Source: Oscillatoria acuminata PCC 6304 (GTDB taxonomy: Bacteria > Cyanobacteriota > Cyanobacteriia > Cyanobacteriales > Laspinemataceae). From it: a stretch of 64,000 bases of DNA. A model generated the notes under the pieces. The model ran no database searches, was not told the origin of the DNA, and was given only the letters and a program-made list of their open reading frames with translations. The position numbers were made by a program, and so were the translations under genes. The stretch is from contig NC_019693.1 of the NCBI RefSeq assembly GCF_000317105.1, forward strand, positions 4,279,227 through 4,343,226. The letters are read 5' to 3'. Shown here in pieces: positions 25,986-35,912 of the stretch. The first letter of the stretch is position 1. Each line of letters begins with the position of its first letter.

Positions 25986-26171
25986 AAACTTACTGACCGG
26001 GAACGGCTTTGAGTTGTGTTTTACTTATTTTAACGTTTCCATTTACGGTTGGTCTGAACACCTGGGCTTCTTGTGCTTGAAGTTCAAGTCAGAGGATCAG
26101 GGAATGGTGAGCAGAAATGACAGACGGTTAAGGATTCGGGCTGAAACGATGGGTCGCTTCAGCCCGGATTG

Positions 26172-26648
26172 CTACAATGGGCCAAATGATTCTCGATCCG
26201 AGAGATTAAAGATATCAACTGAATCACCTTGGCGAAACATCCGCTTCCCTAAGTGAGGAAAATCAGCAATTTCAACCTCTAGATTTTCTCCGCCCATCAG
26301 ATAAATCAAGTCTGCATCACTGGTATTGCGAAGATGATGGGCGACTGAGGGCGTTGGGAATGCCATGAAGTCTCCTGGATAGACTTCAAATTCTTGGCCA
26401 TCAATTTCAGCAATCCCCTGACCTGATAGAATATAAATCCACTCTTCTTCTCGATGATGGGAATGATAAACAAATGATTCTTTGTTAGGGGGAATTTTGG
26501 CTAAGTTAACGCCAGTTCGCTTTAGCCCAGTCGCACGGCCTAGATAAGCGCCGATAATTTCAGATTGAGGGTTCCAGGGATGGGAGAAAGTTTGCAGACT
26601 GGCTTCAATCTGTTGAGCGCGTAAAAGCAAAGGTTGTGGTTCAGTCAT
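26172..26648 (-). CDS. Cupin-domain protein
   Basis: This 158-residue single-domain cupin has the first metal-binding motif in FVYHSHHREEEWIYILSGQG (His, His, Glu) and the second in GDFMAFPTPSVAHHLRN (His). Such proteins bind a metal and act as small dioxygenases, isomerases or sensors; substrate is not readable. The LSGQGIAEIDGQEFEVYPGD stretch is the usual beta-barrel turn. It is divergent from the macrolide-phosphotransferase-like gene with a 116-base gap that should hold both promoters. Confidence 0.85.
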   Translation of the reverse strand: MTEPQPLLLRAQQIEASLQTFSHPWNPQSEIIGAYLGRATGLKRTGVNLAKIPPNKESFVYHSHHREEEWIYILSGQGIAEIDGQEFEVYPGDFMAFPTPSVAHHLRNTSDADLIYLMGGENLEVEIADFPHLGKRMFRQGDSVDIFNLSDRESFGPL

Positions 26649-26764
26649 GATGAAGTATTTCCGTTACAATAATGTAGGCTACAGTCGTATTTGATCAAGC
26701 TACTTTAATTTGAGTGTAAACCCATCGTCAACACTGAACCCGTTGAAATGATTCTGAATTTCCT

Positions 26765-27667
26765 ATGACTCGATCGCCCGATGCCATTGTGACCCTCGCC
26801 AACCGTCATGGTTTAGCCATAGACCCCGCCTCGTTACAAACCGATGAGTCGGGGCTCGATTTTCAGGTGGCGATCGCCCAAACCCCAGACCGAGCCTCCT
26901 GGCTGCTGAGAATTCCCCGGCGGCCAGATGTGCTAGATTCGACTCAGCGGGAGCGAACCATCCTCACCCTGGTACGCCCTTATCTGCCGGTGCAGGTACC
27001 CGACTGGCAGATTCACACCGATGAGCTGATTGCCTACCCCCTACTCACCGGCAAACCTGCTGGCACTATTGACCTAGAAATTCAGAACTACCGTTGGGAA
27101 ATTGACGCCGAAAATCTGCCAGAGGTCTACTTGCAATCCCTCGCTGATGCCTTGGTCGCCCTCCATGGCATTGAGCATCAGGCTGTCACTAAGGCGGGAC
27201 TGGAGACTCCATCCATCCCTGGGATTAGAACCGCTTGGTTAGAGCGGATGGCGCGGGTCAAGGGGGTTTATCCGGTGAACCCGGACCTCTGGGACCGCTG
27301 GCAGCGCTGGCTAGACCGGGATATACTCTGGCCCGCACATACAACCCTAATTCATGGGGATCTGCATCCCGGTCATATTTTGGTTGACCGTCAGGGTCAG
27401 GTCACGGGCCTGATTGACTGGACCGAGGCGCGGGTGGACGACGGGACTTTAGACTTTGCCGCCCATTATCAGGTGTTTGGCCGAGTCTCTCTAGATGCAT
27501 TGATTCATCAGTATGAGCAGCGCGGTGGCACTATCTGGGCAACTCTGGGGGATCATGTTGTGGAGTATCACAGTGCGTTTGGAGTGCAAGTTGCTGAGTT
27601 TGCAGAGCGGTCGGGGCTCGACGAGTACAAAGGGATGGCTAGGCAAATGCTGAGTCAAAGCCCATAA
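26765..27667 (+). CDS. Macrolide 2'-phosphotransferase family protein (Mph-like)
   Basis: The 300-residue protein matches the Mph branch of APH-fold kinases, which phosphorylate the 2'-OH of the macrolide desosamine using GTP. Visible features are the N-terminal DFQVAIAQTPDRASWLLRIP, the catalytic loop HGDLHPGHILV with Asp about 199, and the metal motif GLIDWTEARVDD. The Mph-specific spacing HGDLHPGHILVD...TGLIDWTEA is kept. The length is normal. Macrolide resistance is the family's known role; in an environmental cyanobacterium the natural substrate may differ. It looks intact. Confidence 0.85.
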   Translation: MTRSPDAIVTLANRHGLAIDPASLQTDESGLDFQVAIAQTPDRASWLLRIPRRPDVLDSTQRERTILTLVRPYLPVQVPDWQIHTDELIAYPLLTGKPAGTIDLEIQNYRWEIDAENLPEVYLQSLADALVALHGIEHQAVTKAGLETPSIPGIRTAWLERMARVKGVYPVNPDLWDRWQRWLDRDILWPAHTTLIHGDLHPGHILVDRQGQVTGLIDWTEARVDDGTLDFAAHYQVFGRVSLDALIHQYEQRGGTIWATLGDHVVEYHSAFGVQVAEFAERSGLDEYKGMARQMLSQSP

Positions 27668-27679
27668 TTATCAGTCGCC

Positions 27680-27710
27680 TGTAGGGGCGAGAAAGCGCAT
27701 CGCCCCTACA
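27680..27710. terminator. Hairpin between convergent genes (TGTAGGGGCGA ... TCGCCCCTACA)
   Basis: An 11-bp perfect stem with a nine-base loop fills the 70-base gap between two converging genes. It belongs to dispersed family E (TGTAGGGGCG palindromes) and has no long U-run, so a bidirectional terminator role is inferred from position. Confidence 0.55.
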
Positions 27711-27737
27711 AGGTATAGAACTTTCACCCTATTGGGG

Positions 27738-30700
27738 TTACTCTTTCACCTCCAAGCTGGAGGAGGCCGATCGCCCGAACTCCTCGGGGGCATATTGGAG
27801 ATGAACATGGGCACCGGGCCATTCGTAAATACCGGGGGTGACCGATCGCACTAAATAATGCAGGGTGTAAACTCCCGGTTGCAGGCGATCGGCATAGGCG
27901 ACAATCCGATCGCTATAGAGGTTCTGATAGCCAATTTCCCAGCTACTTTGTGCGGACTTGACTGCCGAAGTTGTGGTCTGGAAACTGCTATCAACTGCTT
28001 CAAATCCTGCCGGTAGCGGGTCGGTGATCACCACATGATCGACGGGGCGATCGCTGATGATTTCTAACCCAATATCAAACACTTGTCCGGCATCTACTAC
28101 TAGGTTTTTATCGGGTTTGGCTAATCCAAATTGAGCGATCGCCTTGTCGCCTCCTACTGGACTGATGTTCCGTTGCACTCGCAATCCGTTATACCGTCCC
28201 GGTTGATTTCCCGGTAACCGATATCCGTATTCTACCAAATAGTGCAAGGTGCCATTCCCGGTTTTATTCAGGGTGAGGTTAGTCTGTCCTTTGGGGAGGC
28301 TATCCATTGCCACTTGGATAAATTGTCGGGAATTTTCATACCCTTGGAACTGCATGGAGTCTAGGGTATTGCCGCCTAGGTTAGCGGTGGCGGTGAAGTT
28401 GGGGGGGGTGGGTTGACTGTTGCTATAGGCGACTAAGGCAGACAGGGCTTCAGCGTTGGCGTAGCTATTTTCCCAGGTTCCCTCCCGGCGTTGGTTGAGT
28501 AACCCTTGGAGGAGGCGACTGCGGACCGTTGGGTTTGCTTCTTTGGCGATCGCCAAGCGCAGGGTTTGTGCTTGTGCGGTGGTAGCGGAACTTAACCATC
28601 CCCATCCTTGAGGCAGGTTAACCGTAGCCGATCGCCCAGTTTCGGCGACGGTTTCAAAGCGTTGATTCGAGAGGGATTGCGCCTCGGTTTGCCATTCGGG
28701 GAATTGTCCTAAATATCGCGCCAGTTTGGTTTGTGCGACGGCATCTAAGTCATTGCGTTGAGCATATATATCCGCGAGGAAGTCGTTGCGCCGTTCTCCC
28801 AGTTCGGAGAGGGCCATTAATGCGCCGAGACGGACGCGGTTTTTACAGGATTGACTGGTGCAATAGGAATATTGTCCCGGGTCGGCGAGGGTTTTTTGTA
28901 AGTATCCGCGCAGACGTGAGACCATTGCTTCATCCACTGCAAATCCAGCGGTTCTCCCTTGGGATAAACTTTCCGCAGCGTAAGCGGTGAGGAATGGGTC
29001 CGATTGAGTTTGTCCCGGATAGGCAGCAAATCCGCCATCAGGTTGCTGGAGTTTTTGCAGGAGATCGAGGGCGATCGCTGCTTGTTCTGGTGGGTTAAAT
29101 TCTCCTAATGCTTGCGGGTACTTTTGTCCGAGAATTTGCAGGTTAGCGGCCACGGACAGTTGTGAGGCTGCCGGTTCTAAAAAGGGTAAGCTATCCTCTG
29201 CAAATGTATCTCGCGCTGGGGCCGTAATTTCCGGGATGAGGGTTGATGCTAGGTCGATTTGTAATCCTCCGACATTCGGCAGCACGTTGTTGTCTATATT
29301 CAGGGGAATATTCGCCTGATTTTCCGTAGTCCCGGTCTCGACCACAGTCTCACTCACGGAGAGTTGTTTGACGGATAGGGGAACCTCGAAGGCATCTCCC
29401 TGGCGGTTTAATTGACTGACAAAACGCACGGTTCCTTCGCCGAGAGTGGAGGCTTGCATGGGGAAGCGATAGGCGCGAGTTCCTGATGCAGCTTCGGTTT
29501 GAAAACTTTGACTGGTTGTTGTATCGTCAGCAAAATACAGGTTCTCACTCACTGCACCTTGGATTTGTAATCGGCCTTTTTCGCCGGTGGTATTGGTGAG
29601 GGCGAGGCCGCCTGAGAAGCGATCGCCGGGCCGCACAAATTGCGGTAACAGGGGAGTTGCCATTAGGGGTTTACTGGAGATAAAGGTATTGTCTCCATTC
29701 CCAAAACGCATATCGGTAGTGGTGGCAACGGCCATGACTCGCCAGGTGGTTAAATCATCCGGCAGGGGGAAGCTGACGGTCGCCCGTCCGTTGCGATCGC
29801 TCATCACAGACCCATTGTAATAGGCCAAGGGTTTAAACTCGGTGCGAATTTCGGTACTGCCGGAACCGGCAGAGAATCCACCGCCATATCCCCAGCCTTT
29901 TTGTAAGGGAGAACTCAGGGGAGATAGCACAACATCGAAGCGGTTATCACTCCATCGGGTGGAAATCGGTTGTTCTGCATATACCGTATCTACTAAGTTG
30001 GGCGGACGATATCCTGTGAGTTGTAAGACCGCCTCATTCACCACCATCAACGTTAATTGCCCTTGGACGGGACGGTTTTGGCTGTCGGTGACTTGCAGTT
30101 GGACGGTTTCCTGAGTACCCGGTTGCACCGTTGCTTGGGTGGGGGTGACTTGGACGGTGAGATATTTTTCCCCTAAATCGGTTTTAAACGGTGCAAAGCC
30201 GATTTTGACCAAATCTTCCACATTGGCCGGTTCCACTTGGTCTAAGGGCGGTCCTTGGCGGATGAGAACCGCTTCGACTGCTGCATTGGGGAGCATTTCT
30301 GGGGTGACTTTAAATTGGATTTGGGGTGCACCGCCACTCACTTTGGTGATAGTTTGATACAAGGGTTGGTCTCGGACCACGGCGAAGTAGAGTTCGGCTT
30401 CGGGGTAGGGAGACTGGATTAAGGCGGTGGCAATCTCACCGGGTTGGTAGGTATCTTTGTCGAGTTTGACTTCTAGGAAGTTCTCGCGATCGCTACGGCG
30501 TCCCCAACTCACTCCCCGAGTTCCCGTGGCCCAAATTTGCACATCGGTGGCGGTGGCGTCGGTTTTGGCATTGGCAAGGTTGACCCGAATCCGATAGGAA
30601 CCCGCTTCCGGAGGGGTGATAGAGACGGTTTTCGGGGTATTGCCGGTTTTCAGGGTTTCCGTGGCGACCGTTTCATAGTCTACCTGATAGCGGGGGGTCC

Positions 30701-33470
30701 GACTGCCTTCGACTACCCGGGTGACGCTGCTGTAATCCATTTTTTGCAGTTCCACCCGCAGGGTTTGTCCGTTGATGGCAGTTCCGCTAGGGTCGGTGAC
30801 GATCGCCTCGATAGAAAACGGTTTCCCGGCATCGGCGACAAAGTTAGTTTTGACTCCGATTAATTTGTCGCTGGGTAAGGCGGTCAAGGTTTGAGAATTG
30901 GCAACGGAGAGATTAGAAATATCGGTAACTTCTGCATCAATCCGATAGGTCATGGGATAGGGTAAATCCCGGTCAATGGTAAAGTTTAAGGTATTGAAAC
31001 CGCTGTTATCTAACCTCGCGGTTTGTTGGAGGACTTCACTGGAAAGTTCTGGTTGTTCTTCGGGCCAAAACCATTGGCGGCCAAAGCTGAATTCTGTCCA
31101 ACCAGGAGGGGTGAATTCCTCCGGCGATCGCGTGATGTAATATTTGGCATTGCCGCCGGCAACTGGGGAACCAAATAGATAATTACTTTCAGCTTTTGCT
31201 TGAATTTTTTCGTTACTGAGGGCGTAGGTTTTATCGAGATTGAGTTGGACTTGAAAGTTGGGTGGTTTGAATTCAGCAATCCGGAATTCGCCGTTCAGTT
31301 CTACATTGTTGTTGGATTTGGCGACAAGGGAATAGTATCCCAAGGGTAAATCGCTTCCCAGGGGAACTTCTAAGGAGAAAGTACCAAATTCATTGGTCGT
31401 TTGAGTTCCGAGGGCGGTTTCGTTGCCTTCGGGGTCGCGCAAGGTGACGGTATAAGCGGCATTTTTGTGTTGGATTAAGTCGCCATTTTCCTGATAGTAA
31501 GCGACGGCAGTAAACTCGGCGGTTTCTCCGGGTTTATAGAGTTGTCTGTCGCTAAAAATTGTCCCGCGAGAGAGGGGTCCTCCGGCATTCCATTCGCCAT
31601 CAATGCCATATCCATAAGCGCCGCTATAGGACCAAATTCGGGTATAGGCCCAATCTTGGTTTTCGCGGGCGACTGCTAGTAATTCTGGGGCTTCTTCTGC
31701 ACTCTGGCGGCAGCGTTGCACCTGTTGGGAATTCAAGACTAAAAGTCCGGTGGCATTGGTGGTTCCCGTGGTACAGGGGGTGACAGGCGATCGCGTGGTA
31801 GCATTGGTTTGAGATTGATAAATCTCCACCCTGGCATTGCCAACCGCTGACCCATCAGACAAATGATTGACTTTCACCAGTCCAGTATCGGGAAACCACT
31901 GGGCAAAAACGCCTAAATTGGTGAGTTGAACCAGGCCATAAGAGGTGGGTTCACTCCATTTTTGTTGGCCGTTTTCTTGATAAGAATTGGTCCGTCCCTG
32001 AATCCCATAAGCTAATAGTCCTGTTGTCCCCCCTAGGCGTTCTCGCAAGGGAATTGCTACCGTAGCCGTCTGATTTTTCGGGGGAGATGAAATGGGGAAA
32101 CTTTGCCAATTATTGGGGTCTGGTAATAAGTCAGTGCCATTTCCTCGGGGATAGGCGGAATCGGTAAAGACTAAATCCGTGGGTTCGACAATCCGATAGG
32201 CGGCTTTATAGGCAGAATTGGGTAGATTAACCGCTGAAAGGGTCAATTCTAAATCTTTGCTACTGGGAAACACATTCAAGTCTGAAGGTGCCCAAATTTC
32301 TGCGGCTAAATCTCCGGTTTGGTAATTGAGGGTAATCGGTTGCCCTAATTTTTGTCCATATTTATCTTGAACGTCAGACCCAATATTAATGGTATATTGA
32401 GTTGCCGGTTCTAAGGCCCAAGGATTGAGTCTGATTTCGTTAGAATTGGCATGGGCTTGAATTAGCTTAGGTTCGGATTTAGGCGGCGGATTGATGGTAA
32501 TTTGATTTTCCACCGATTCTGGGTCTATTACGTTATTAAACGTTAATTGGGGTGCTCCATTCAAAAAACGTCCGTAAGCAAATCCAAACTCGGGTTTTCC
32601 GTACAATTCCATCTCTTGGAATTGCAGGGCTTCATAAGTTTTGACCTGACTGGTAAAAGAGTGCTGACTCACTAAGTTTCCCCGGGCTGGTTCTAATCCT
32701 GGGGTAATTTCCACTCGGTACTCTGTGCCTTTTTCCAACTCCTGTTGCGGGGTAATTTGATAGTCCCAAGTCTGTAAAGACGGGTCAAATGCTAAGACGG
32801 AACTCGCTGTCAAAGCCTCCTCAGAGTCCAAGGAATCGACTTGCAGAGAAACCCCTTCATTTCTGCCGACAGGAACTAATTTAACGTGCTGTTTCAGGGA
32901 ATTGAGATTCAGCGGCACGTTAGAGGTAAATTCCAGGGGTTGTTTCAGGTCAATCCATTGGGGTTCGCTATATTCATCGGCAGGGTCGCTGGTTGGTAAA
33001 TTGGTAAGTTTAAGCGGTTCGGTATTGAAGGTCCAGGCTAAATCTTGGCTGAGTTGATGATTGTTTAAATCGGCTAAACCCGCTTTGAGGGTGATTTGAA
33101 TGCGAGTGGCTTTAGGCAGGGCTTCATCGGGCTGAAATCCCACCATGCGCGGGGTTAAAAATCTAAATTCTCCCGGAAGTTCCGGGGTGATTTGAAATTG
33201 ATTTAATTTGGCGGTTTGTTCCGGTGAATCCAGACTTTCCAGGGGAATTACGGGATCTGTAAACCGGATGCGAATTTGGGCCAAGGGGTCCGCTTCTCCC
33301 GTGGGGGAAATCTCTTCGATCCACTCGGGAAGTTCAGGCATAGCGAGAGGCGCTACTGCCGGGAGTTGTTTAAGGGTTGAAGCAGTTTGAAAGAAATTGC
33401 AGGCTGCTATGGTGAATGAGAGTAGCAGACCTAAAATAAACCACGTCCAAGTTCTACGGATTAGACGCAT
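27738..33470 (-). CDS. Alpha-2-macroglobulin-family lipoprotein lacking the thioester motif
   Basis: The protein of about 1910 residues begins MRLIRRTWTWFILGLLLSFT with lipobox IAAC, so it is exported and lipid-anchored. It has an Ig-like N-terminal region, repeated MG domains (for example GGPLSRGTIFSDRQLYKPGE, the MG signature), the alpha-2-macroglobulin core (PLAYYNGSVMSDRNGRATVSF, LPDDLTTWRVMAVA) and a helical complement-like domain (QQPDGGFAAYP). Where thioester members have CxEQ, this one reads LPFLEPAAS, so covalent trapping is unlikely, as in YfaS-type proteins. Bacterial members guard the periplasm against proteases and are often near peptidoglycan synthases; here PBP2 lies just upstream on the same strand, but a terminator separates them. 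ATG 33470 is preferred to the TTG at 33482. Confidence 0.92.
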   Translation of the reverse strand: MRLIRRTWTWFILGLLLSFTIAACNFFQTASTLKQLPAVAPLAMPELPEWIEEISPTGEADPLAQIRIRFTDPVIPLESLDSPEQTAKLNQFQITPELPGEFRFLTPRMVGFQPDEALPKATRIQITLKAGLADLNNHQLSQDLAWTFNTEPLKLTNLPTSDPADEYSEPQWIDLKQPLEFTSNVPLNLNSLKQHVKLVPVGRNEGVSLQVDSLDSEEALTASSVLAFDPSLQTWDYQITPQQELEKGTEYRVEITPGLEPARGNLVSQHSFTSQVKTYEALQFQEMELYGKPEFGFAYGRFLNGAPQLTFNNVIDPESVENQITINPPPKSEPKLIQAHANSNEIRLNPWALEPATQYTINIGSDVQDKYGQKLGQPITLNYQTGDLAAEIWAPSDLNVFPSSKDLELTLSAVNLPNSAYKAAYRIVEPTDLVFTDSAYPRGNGTDLLPDPNNWQSFPISSPPKNQTATVAIPLRERLGGTTGLLAYGIQGRTNSYQENGQQKWSEPTSYGLVQLTNLGVFAQWFPDTGLVKVNHLSDGSAVGNARVEIYQSQTNATTRSPVTPCTTGTTNATGLLVLNSQQVQRCRQSAEEAPELLAVARENQDWAYTRIWSYSGAYGYGIDGEWNAGGPLSRGTIFSDRQLYKPGETAEFTAVAYYQENGDLIQHKNAAYTVTLRDPEGNETALGTQTTNEFGTFSLEVPLGSDLPLGYYSLVAKSNNNVELNGEFRIAEFKPPNFQVQLNLDKTYALSNEKIQAKAESNYLFGSPVAGGNAKYYITRSPEEFTPPGWTEFSFGRQWFWPEEQPELSSEVLQQTARLDNSGFNTLNFTIDRDLPYPMTYRIDAEVTDISNLSVANSQTLTALPSDKLIGVKTNFVADAGKPFSIEAIVTDPSGTAINGQTLRVELQKMDYSSVTRVVEGSRTPRYQVDYETVATETLKTGNTPKTVSITPPEAGSYRIRVNLANAKTDATATDVQIWATGTRGVSWGRRSDRENFLEVKLDKDTYQPGEIATALIQSPYPEAELYFAVVRDQPLYQTITKVSGGAPQIQFKVTPEMLPNAAVEAVLIRQGPPLDQVEPANVEDLVKIGFAPFKTDLGEKYLTVQVTPTQATVQPGTQETVQLQVTDSQNRPVQGQLTLMVVNEAVLQLTGYRPPNLVDTVYAEQPISTRWSDNRFDVVLSPLSSPLQKGWGYGGGFSAGSGSTEIRTEFKPLAYYNGSVMSDRNGRATVSFPLPDDLTTWRVMAVATTTDMRFGNGDNTFISSKPLMATPLLPQFVRPGDRFSGGLALTNTTGEKGRLQIQGAVSENLYFADDTTTSQSFQTEAASGTRAYRFPMQASTLGEGTVRFVSQLNRQGDAFEVPLSVKQLSVSETVVETGTTENQANIPLNIDNNVLPNVGGLQIDLASTLIPEITAPARDTFAEDSLPFLEPAASQLSVAANLQILGQKYPQALGEFNPPEQAAIALDLLQKLQQPDGGFAAYPGQTQSDPFLTAYAAESLSQGRTAGFAVDEAMVSRLRGYLQKTLADPGQYSYCTSQSCKNRVRLGALMALSELGERRNDFLADIYAQRNDLDAVAQTKLARYLGQFPEWQTEAQSLSNQRFETVAETGRSATVNLPQGWGWLSSATTAQAQTLRLAIAKEANPTVRSRLLQGLLNQRREGTWENSYANAEALSALVAYSNSQPTPPNFTATANLGGNTLDSMQFQGYENSRQFIQVAMDSLPKGQTNLTLNKTGNGTLHYLVEYGYRLPGNQPGRYNGLRVQRNISPVGGDKAIAQFGLAKPDKNLVVDAGQVFDIGLEIISDRPVDHVVITDPLPAGFEAVDSSFQTTTSAVKSAQSSWEIGYQNLYSDRIVAYADRLQPGVYTLHYLVRSVTPGIYEWPGAHVHLQYAPEEFGRSASSSLEVKE

Positions 33471-33676
33471 TTTTATCACCAAAAAGAATAAGGATTATGA
33501 GCAGATATTTTTGGGAGGTTCTGTCCCCAAATGGGGGCCGAGATTGGACTGGGGTTTATCGGGTCAATTCATCGGGCCAGTCCTTACCCTAGAGTCTATC
33601 TGCTATTAAAACCTACAATTTGGAAAGGGTCGAGAATTTGTTGATTTTCTTAATCAAAGCAGAATCAGTAGGGAAG

Positions 33677-33718
33677 AAAAAAAACCGGGTTCGGGCGATC
33701 GCACCCCAACCCGGTTTT
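33677..33718 (-). terminator. Rho-independent terminator after the PBP2 gene
   Basis: On the minus strand an 11-bp stem (AAAACCGGGTT paired with AACCCGGTTTT) with a GC-rich loop containing GCGATCGC is followed by a run of eight T. It lies 18 bases after the PBP2 stop codon and separates that gene from the macroglobulin gene. Confidence 0.85.
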
Positions 33719-33735
33719 CTGAGTCCCTTTATAGA

Positions 33736-35505
33736 CTACTTTTTAAAGTAGGTCCGGTAAACTTCCAAGGCGACGGGTGCTGCTGCAACCCCGCCATAGC
33801 CGCCATTTTCCACCACGACGGCGATGGAAATCTCGGGATTAACTGCCGGTGCAAATCCGACAAACAAGGCATGAGAAGGCTGTCCTAAGACTTCTGAGGT
33901 CCCGGTTTTCCCGCCGCTTAAGGGAACAGTCCCATCATTTAAGACTCGGCCAGTCCCTTTTTGCACCACATCCACCATCCCCTGTTTAATCACTGAAACC
34001 GCCTCGGGAGAGAGTCCGACGGGTTCGGGTTTAGTCAGGGGGGTATTACTTTGAGAGGCGAGGAAATGAGGTTTGACTCGGTTCCCGCCATTGGCAAATG
34101 CGGCAGACATCACGGCGAGTTCCAAGGGGGTGCATAATACCATCCCTTGACCAATCCCCATCGTCACGCTATCCCCGGCATACCAGGGTTCGTTGTACAT
34201 CCGAAGTTTTTCCTCTGGGGTGGGAATCATCCCGTGAGTTCCGCCATCGAGTCCCAATAAATCTAAGCTGGTAGACTCGCCAATCCCGAGTTTACCTCCC
34301 CATTGGGCGATCGCCTCGGGTCCGACTTCCATCCCGACTTGATAGAAAAAGGTGTTGCTACTGTACGCCAAAGCATCTCGAAACCCAATCACTCCATATC
34401 CCCCACTATGTTCGTGAAAGGCAATCCCACCGACCACGATATAGGAGGAGGTCCCTAAATAGGAATCGGGATGATATTTCCCAGTCCCAATTCCGGCTGC
34501 TGCGGTGACCATTTTAAAGGTACTCCCGGGGGGATAACCTTGCAAGGCGCGATTCAGAAAGGGATTTTCTAACTCCTGTAGACGCTGCCATTCCGCTGCT
34601 CTAACATTGCGGGTAAAGATATTCGGGTCAAAACTGGGTCCACTGGCCATTGCAATCACCCCCCCGGTTTTGACATCGAGGACGACTACGGCACCTCGTC
34701 GGGACCCCAGTGCGCGTTCCGCCGCTTTCTGGACATCCGCATCTAGGGTTAACTGGAGGGGTTCCCCACTAATGGCCGATCGCACCCCCAGTTCGCGAAT
34801 TTCCTCTCCGTTGGCATTCACCTCCACTAGACGATTCCCCCAAACTCCGGTCAATTGGGGGTTAATCGTCTTTTCGATTCCCATCTTGCCGATGATAATT
34901 CCCATCGGATAGTCTGGGTTCGCCATCAAATCTTCCTGGGTGGCTTCGCCAATATATCCCAGAACATGAGCGCCGGTGTTCCCCTCGGGATAGTATCGGC
35001 TAGATTCGGCCCGCACTTCAATTCCGGGAATGTCTGCCATTGCCTCAGCGATGGTCACAAACGCTGCGGGGTCAATCCTTTGGGCGATCCGGACCGGCAT
35101 TCCCGAGGCATATCCGGTTTCGTTGATTTTATTGACGATATCCTCAGGGGAAACATCAATCAAGGGACCGAGCTTTTTAGCGGTTTCTTTCCATTGCTCT
35201 GGTTGTTGCTCCCGAGGCCATAAATAGACCGCCCTCGCTAACCGATTGGCTGCCATCAGCTTACCCTTACGGTCTACTAGATTACCCCGCGCTGCCGGAA
35301 TCGGAATCAACCGAATCCGGTTATCTTCTGCGCGTTCGCGATACTCTTCCCCTTCTACAATCTGCAACTGTGCTAGACGCACGCCACATACACCCAGGAG
35401 TAAGGTGACGATGCTCATCATCACAAAGGGTCGGATCGGCGATCGCTTTGTGTCTGTCTTATTCGTACTGACTTTAGAGAAAAAACTCGTCTGTCCGGTA
35501 ACCAT
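33736..35505 (-). CDS. mrdA: Penicillin-binding protein 2 (class B transpeptidase of the elongasome)
   Basis: PBP2 cross-links peptidoglycan during cell elongation, working with RodA and MreB. The 589-residue protein has a short cytoplasmic N-terminus, one membrane helix (FVMMSIVTLLLGVCGVRLAQ), the dimerisation domain (IPAARGNLVDRKGKLMAANR), and the transpeptidase domain with PGSTFKM (SxxK), YSSNTFF (SxN) and GGKTGTSE (KTG). All catalytic motifs are intact and the length is close to the family norm. No rodA is next to it. The 400-base gap upstream has no gene and should contain its promoter. Confidence 0.94.
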   Translation of the reverse strand: MVTGQTSFFSKVSTNKTDTKRSPIRPFVMMSIVTLLLGVCGVRLAQLQIVEGEEYRERAEDNRIRLIPIPAARGNLVDRKGKLMAANRLARAVYLWPREQQPEQWKETAKKLGPLIDVSPEDIVNKINETGYASGMPVRIAQRIDPAAFVTIAEAMADIPGIEVRAESSRYYPEGNTGAHVLGYIGEATQEDLMANPDYPMGIIIGKMGIEKTINPQLTGVWGNRLVEVNANGEEIRELGVRSAISGEPLQLTLDADVQKAAERALGSRRGAVVVLDVKTGGVIAMASGPSFDPNIFTRNVRAAEWQRLQELENPFLNRALQGYPPGSTFKMVTAAAGIGTGKYHPDSYLGTSSYIVVGGIAFHEHSGGYGVIGFRDALAYSSNTFFYQVGMEVGPEAIAQWGGKLGIGESTSLDLLGLDGGTHGMIPTPEEKLRMYNEPWYAGDSVTMGIGQGMVLCTPLELAVMSAAFANGGNRVKPHFLASQSNTPLTKPEPVGLSPEAVSVIKQGMVDVVQKGTGRVLNDGTVPLSGGKTGTSEVLGQPSHALFVGFAPAVNPEISIAVVVENGGYGGVAAAPVALEVYRTYFKK

Positions 35506-35912
35506 CTTTATCCCATCCCGCAGGAGTTCACTTCAACACTATCGCGCTAACGGGTCCCCAGACCCAAGGACTGGAGCCGCTGTTTTTGCTACACTCCCTC
35601 TAGCTGTTCAATCACTCCGGAAGATTCTATCAAAATTTAGGCAATCATGACAGGTTTTCCCTTGTCTAGTCCGGGTAGATTTAGAGTGGGCAATTTTCGA
35701 CTCCTCGTTGTTCTTTTTTATTCCCACAACTTATATCATTTCTTCAATCCATTGCACCGTCTTTCCAGTCCTACTCTACCTCAGACTCCCTTTGTCCTAG
35801 TTGCGGTGTTTATCCCCCTGATGTTCAATCTTAACGCAATTCGCTAACCTGGGTAAAGAGAGTTGACCCTCTGCTCAATCTCATTTTTACCGATATTCCT
35901 TTTTTAGAACTC
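35506..35912. other. Intergenic region between divergent mrdA and the SMP-30 gene
   Basis: I see no gene or strong repeat here. Short plus-strand frames lack a ribosome-binding site and have low-complexity translations. Confidence 0.4.

Noticed and set aside
26765-27667. Clinical-type acquired antibiotic-resistance cassette
   Set aside because: The Mph-like gene has normal surroundings, no integron or IS flanks, and is more likely a native family member.
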